The position numbers were made by a program, and so were the translations under genes. Under the pieces are notes generated by a model. It saw nothing but the letters and a program-made list of their open reading frames with translations, did no database searches and had not been told where the DNA came from. Shown one piece after another: positions 6,116 to 6,335 of a stretch of DNA of 6,335 bases. Position 1 is the stretch's first letter; each line of letters starts with the position of its first letter. The stretch covers positions 1 to 6,335 of the forward strand of contig JADJQS010000014.1 in the NCBI GenBank assembly GCA_016712635.1, in the 5' to 3' direction. The DNA is from Gammaproteobacteria bacterium. Its GTDB lineage: Bacteria > Pseudomonadota > Gammaproteobacteria > SZUA-140.

Positions 6116-6335
6116 TAAGCCTCAAAAACGAGTGACACTCTCGAAAGTCTTTAGAAAACTAAATTAAAAATTAGATTTTAAGCTGCTGAATTGAAATGGC
6201 CGGTAGATAATTGAACGATTGAACAGTATTCTAGAAAATCTGCCTTGAAAATCTGAAAATGTCGTTTGAATCTCGAAAAGGGTTGACAATCTCTGTAACT
6301 CACACACAAGAGCACAAACTGAGGGTGCGAGGAAG
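6116..6335. repeat. Short monomer M12 (right end cut in core)
   Basis: Last monomer, truncated by the window edge four bases before the end of its core (6319-6335). Its 5' part follows M6 (taagcctcaaaaacgagtga...aaattag) and then turns to aagctgctgaattg, a mix of the two common variants. From 6234 onward it is identical to M3 and M11 for 102 bp. The array evidently continues beyond the window. Confidence 0.93.

Noticed and set aside
3891..6125. Minus-strand open frames of about 60-108 codons with recurring peptides such as TPFLAPSVCA and CSIVQSST
   Set aside because: They are the repeat read backwards. The core appears in three different frames in different copies (PFLAPSVC, LPRTLSLC, SSHPQFV), monomer lengths are not multiples of three, and indels shift the frame freely. 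No conserved protein domain is visible.
3601..6335. CRISPR array, because of regular repeats
   Set aside because: The repeated part is the full monomer of about 225 bp with no unique spacers, and the context is eukaryotic satellite-like DNA.
3601..6335. tRNA-derived SINE with A and B boxes
   Set aside because: The gattgaatc-type words only weakly resemble a B box, no matching A box lies at the right distance, and units are head-to-tail without target-site duplications.

Overview
This window looks like repetitive, non-coding nuclear DNA from a eukaryote, most likely an invertebrate animal, although the sequence does not identify the taxon. It is AT-rich, full of A/T runs and CA, TC, CTT and AT microsatellites, and has no convincing protein-coding gene, no rRNA or tRNA gene and no bacterial-style gene organisation. 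I found no credible CDS on either strand. The short open frames are by-products of the repeats: the same repeated DNA is read in all three minus-strand frames in different copies, and unit lengths are not multiples of three.

Almost the whole window is one head-to-tail family of repeat units of very different lengths. Each unit ends in the same GC-rich, purine-rich 20-bp core (tgagggtgcgaggaagggag), preceded by a TC/CA-rich tract and usually by 'gcacaaac'. Sixteen cores lie in the same orientation. Layout: long unit U1 (1-1298, left end cut by about 13 bases); long unit U2 (1299-2638, 1340 bp); a 249-bp unit U3 (2639-2887) that looks like an internally deleted long unit; a 713-bp unit U4 (2888-3600) with an unrelated AT-rich interior and a diverged long-unit 3' end; then twelve short monomers M1-M12 (3601-6335), mostly 220-235 bp.

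The long units have internal structure: a 5' AT-rich block rich in TTGAAC motifs, a GC island (a strong hairpin in U1, decayed in U2), a degenerate core that starts a roughly 100-bp internal direct duplication, an (AT)n tract, and a 3' block with a second GC hairpin followed directly by (CTT)8-9, a TC/CA tract and the core.

The short monomers are mosaics. Exact shared tracts of 77, 103, 142 and 146 bp join non-adjacent or adjacent monomers in shifting combinations, and M11 is a 273-bp chimera whose junction duplicates 48 bp. This points to active unequal exchange or gene conversion. The best overall reading is a satellite or subrepeat array, such as a ribosomal intergenic spacer, subtelomeric or heterochromatic array, or an expanded non-autonomous element, with the core as the most constrained part. 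No function can be assigned from sequence alone.
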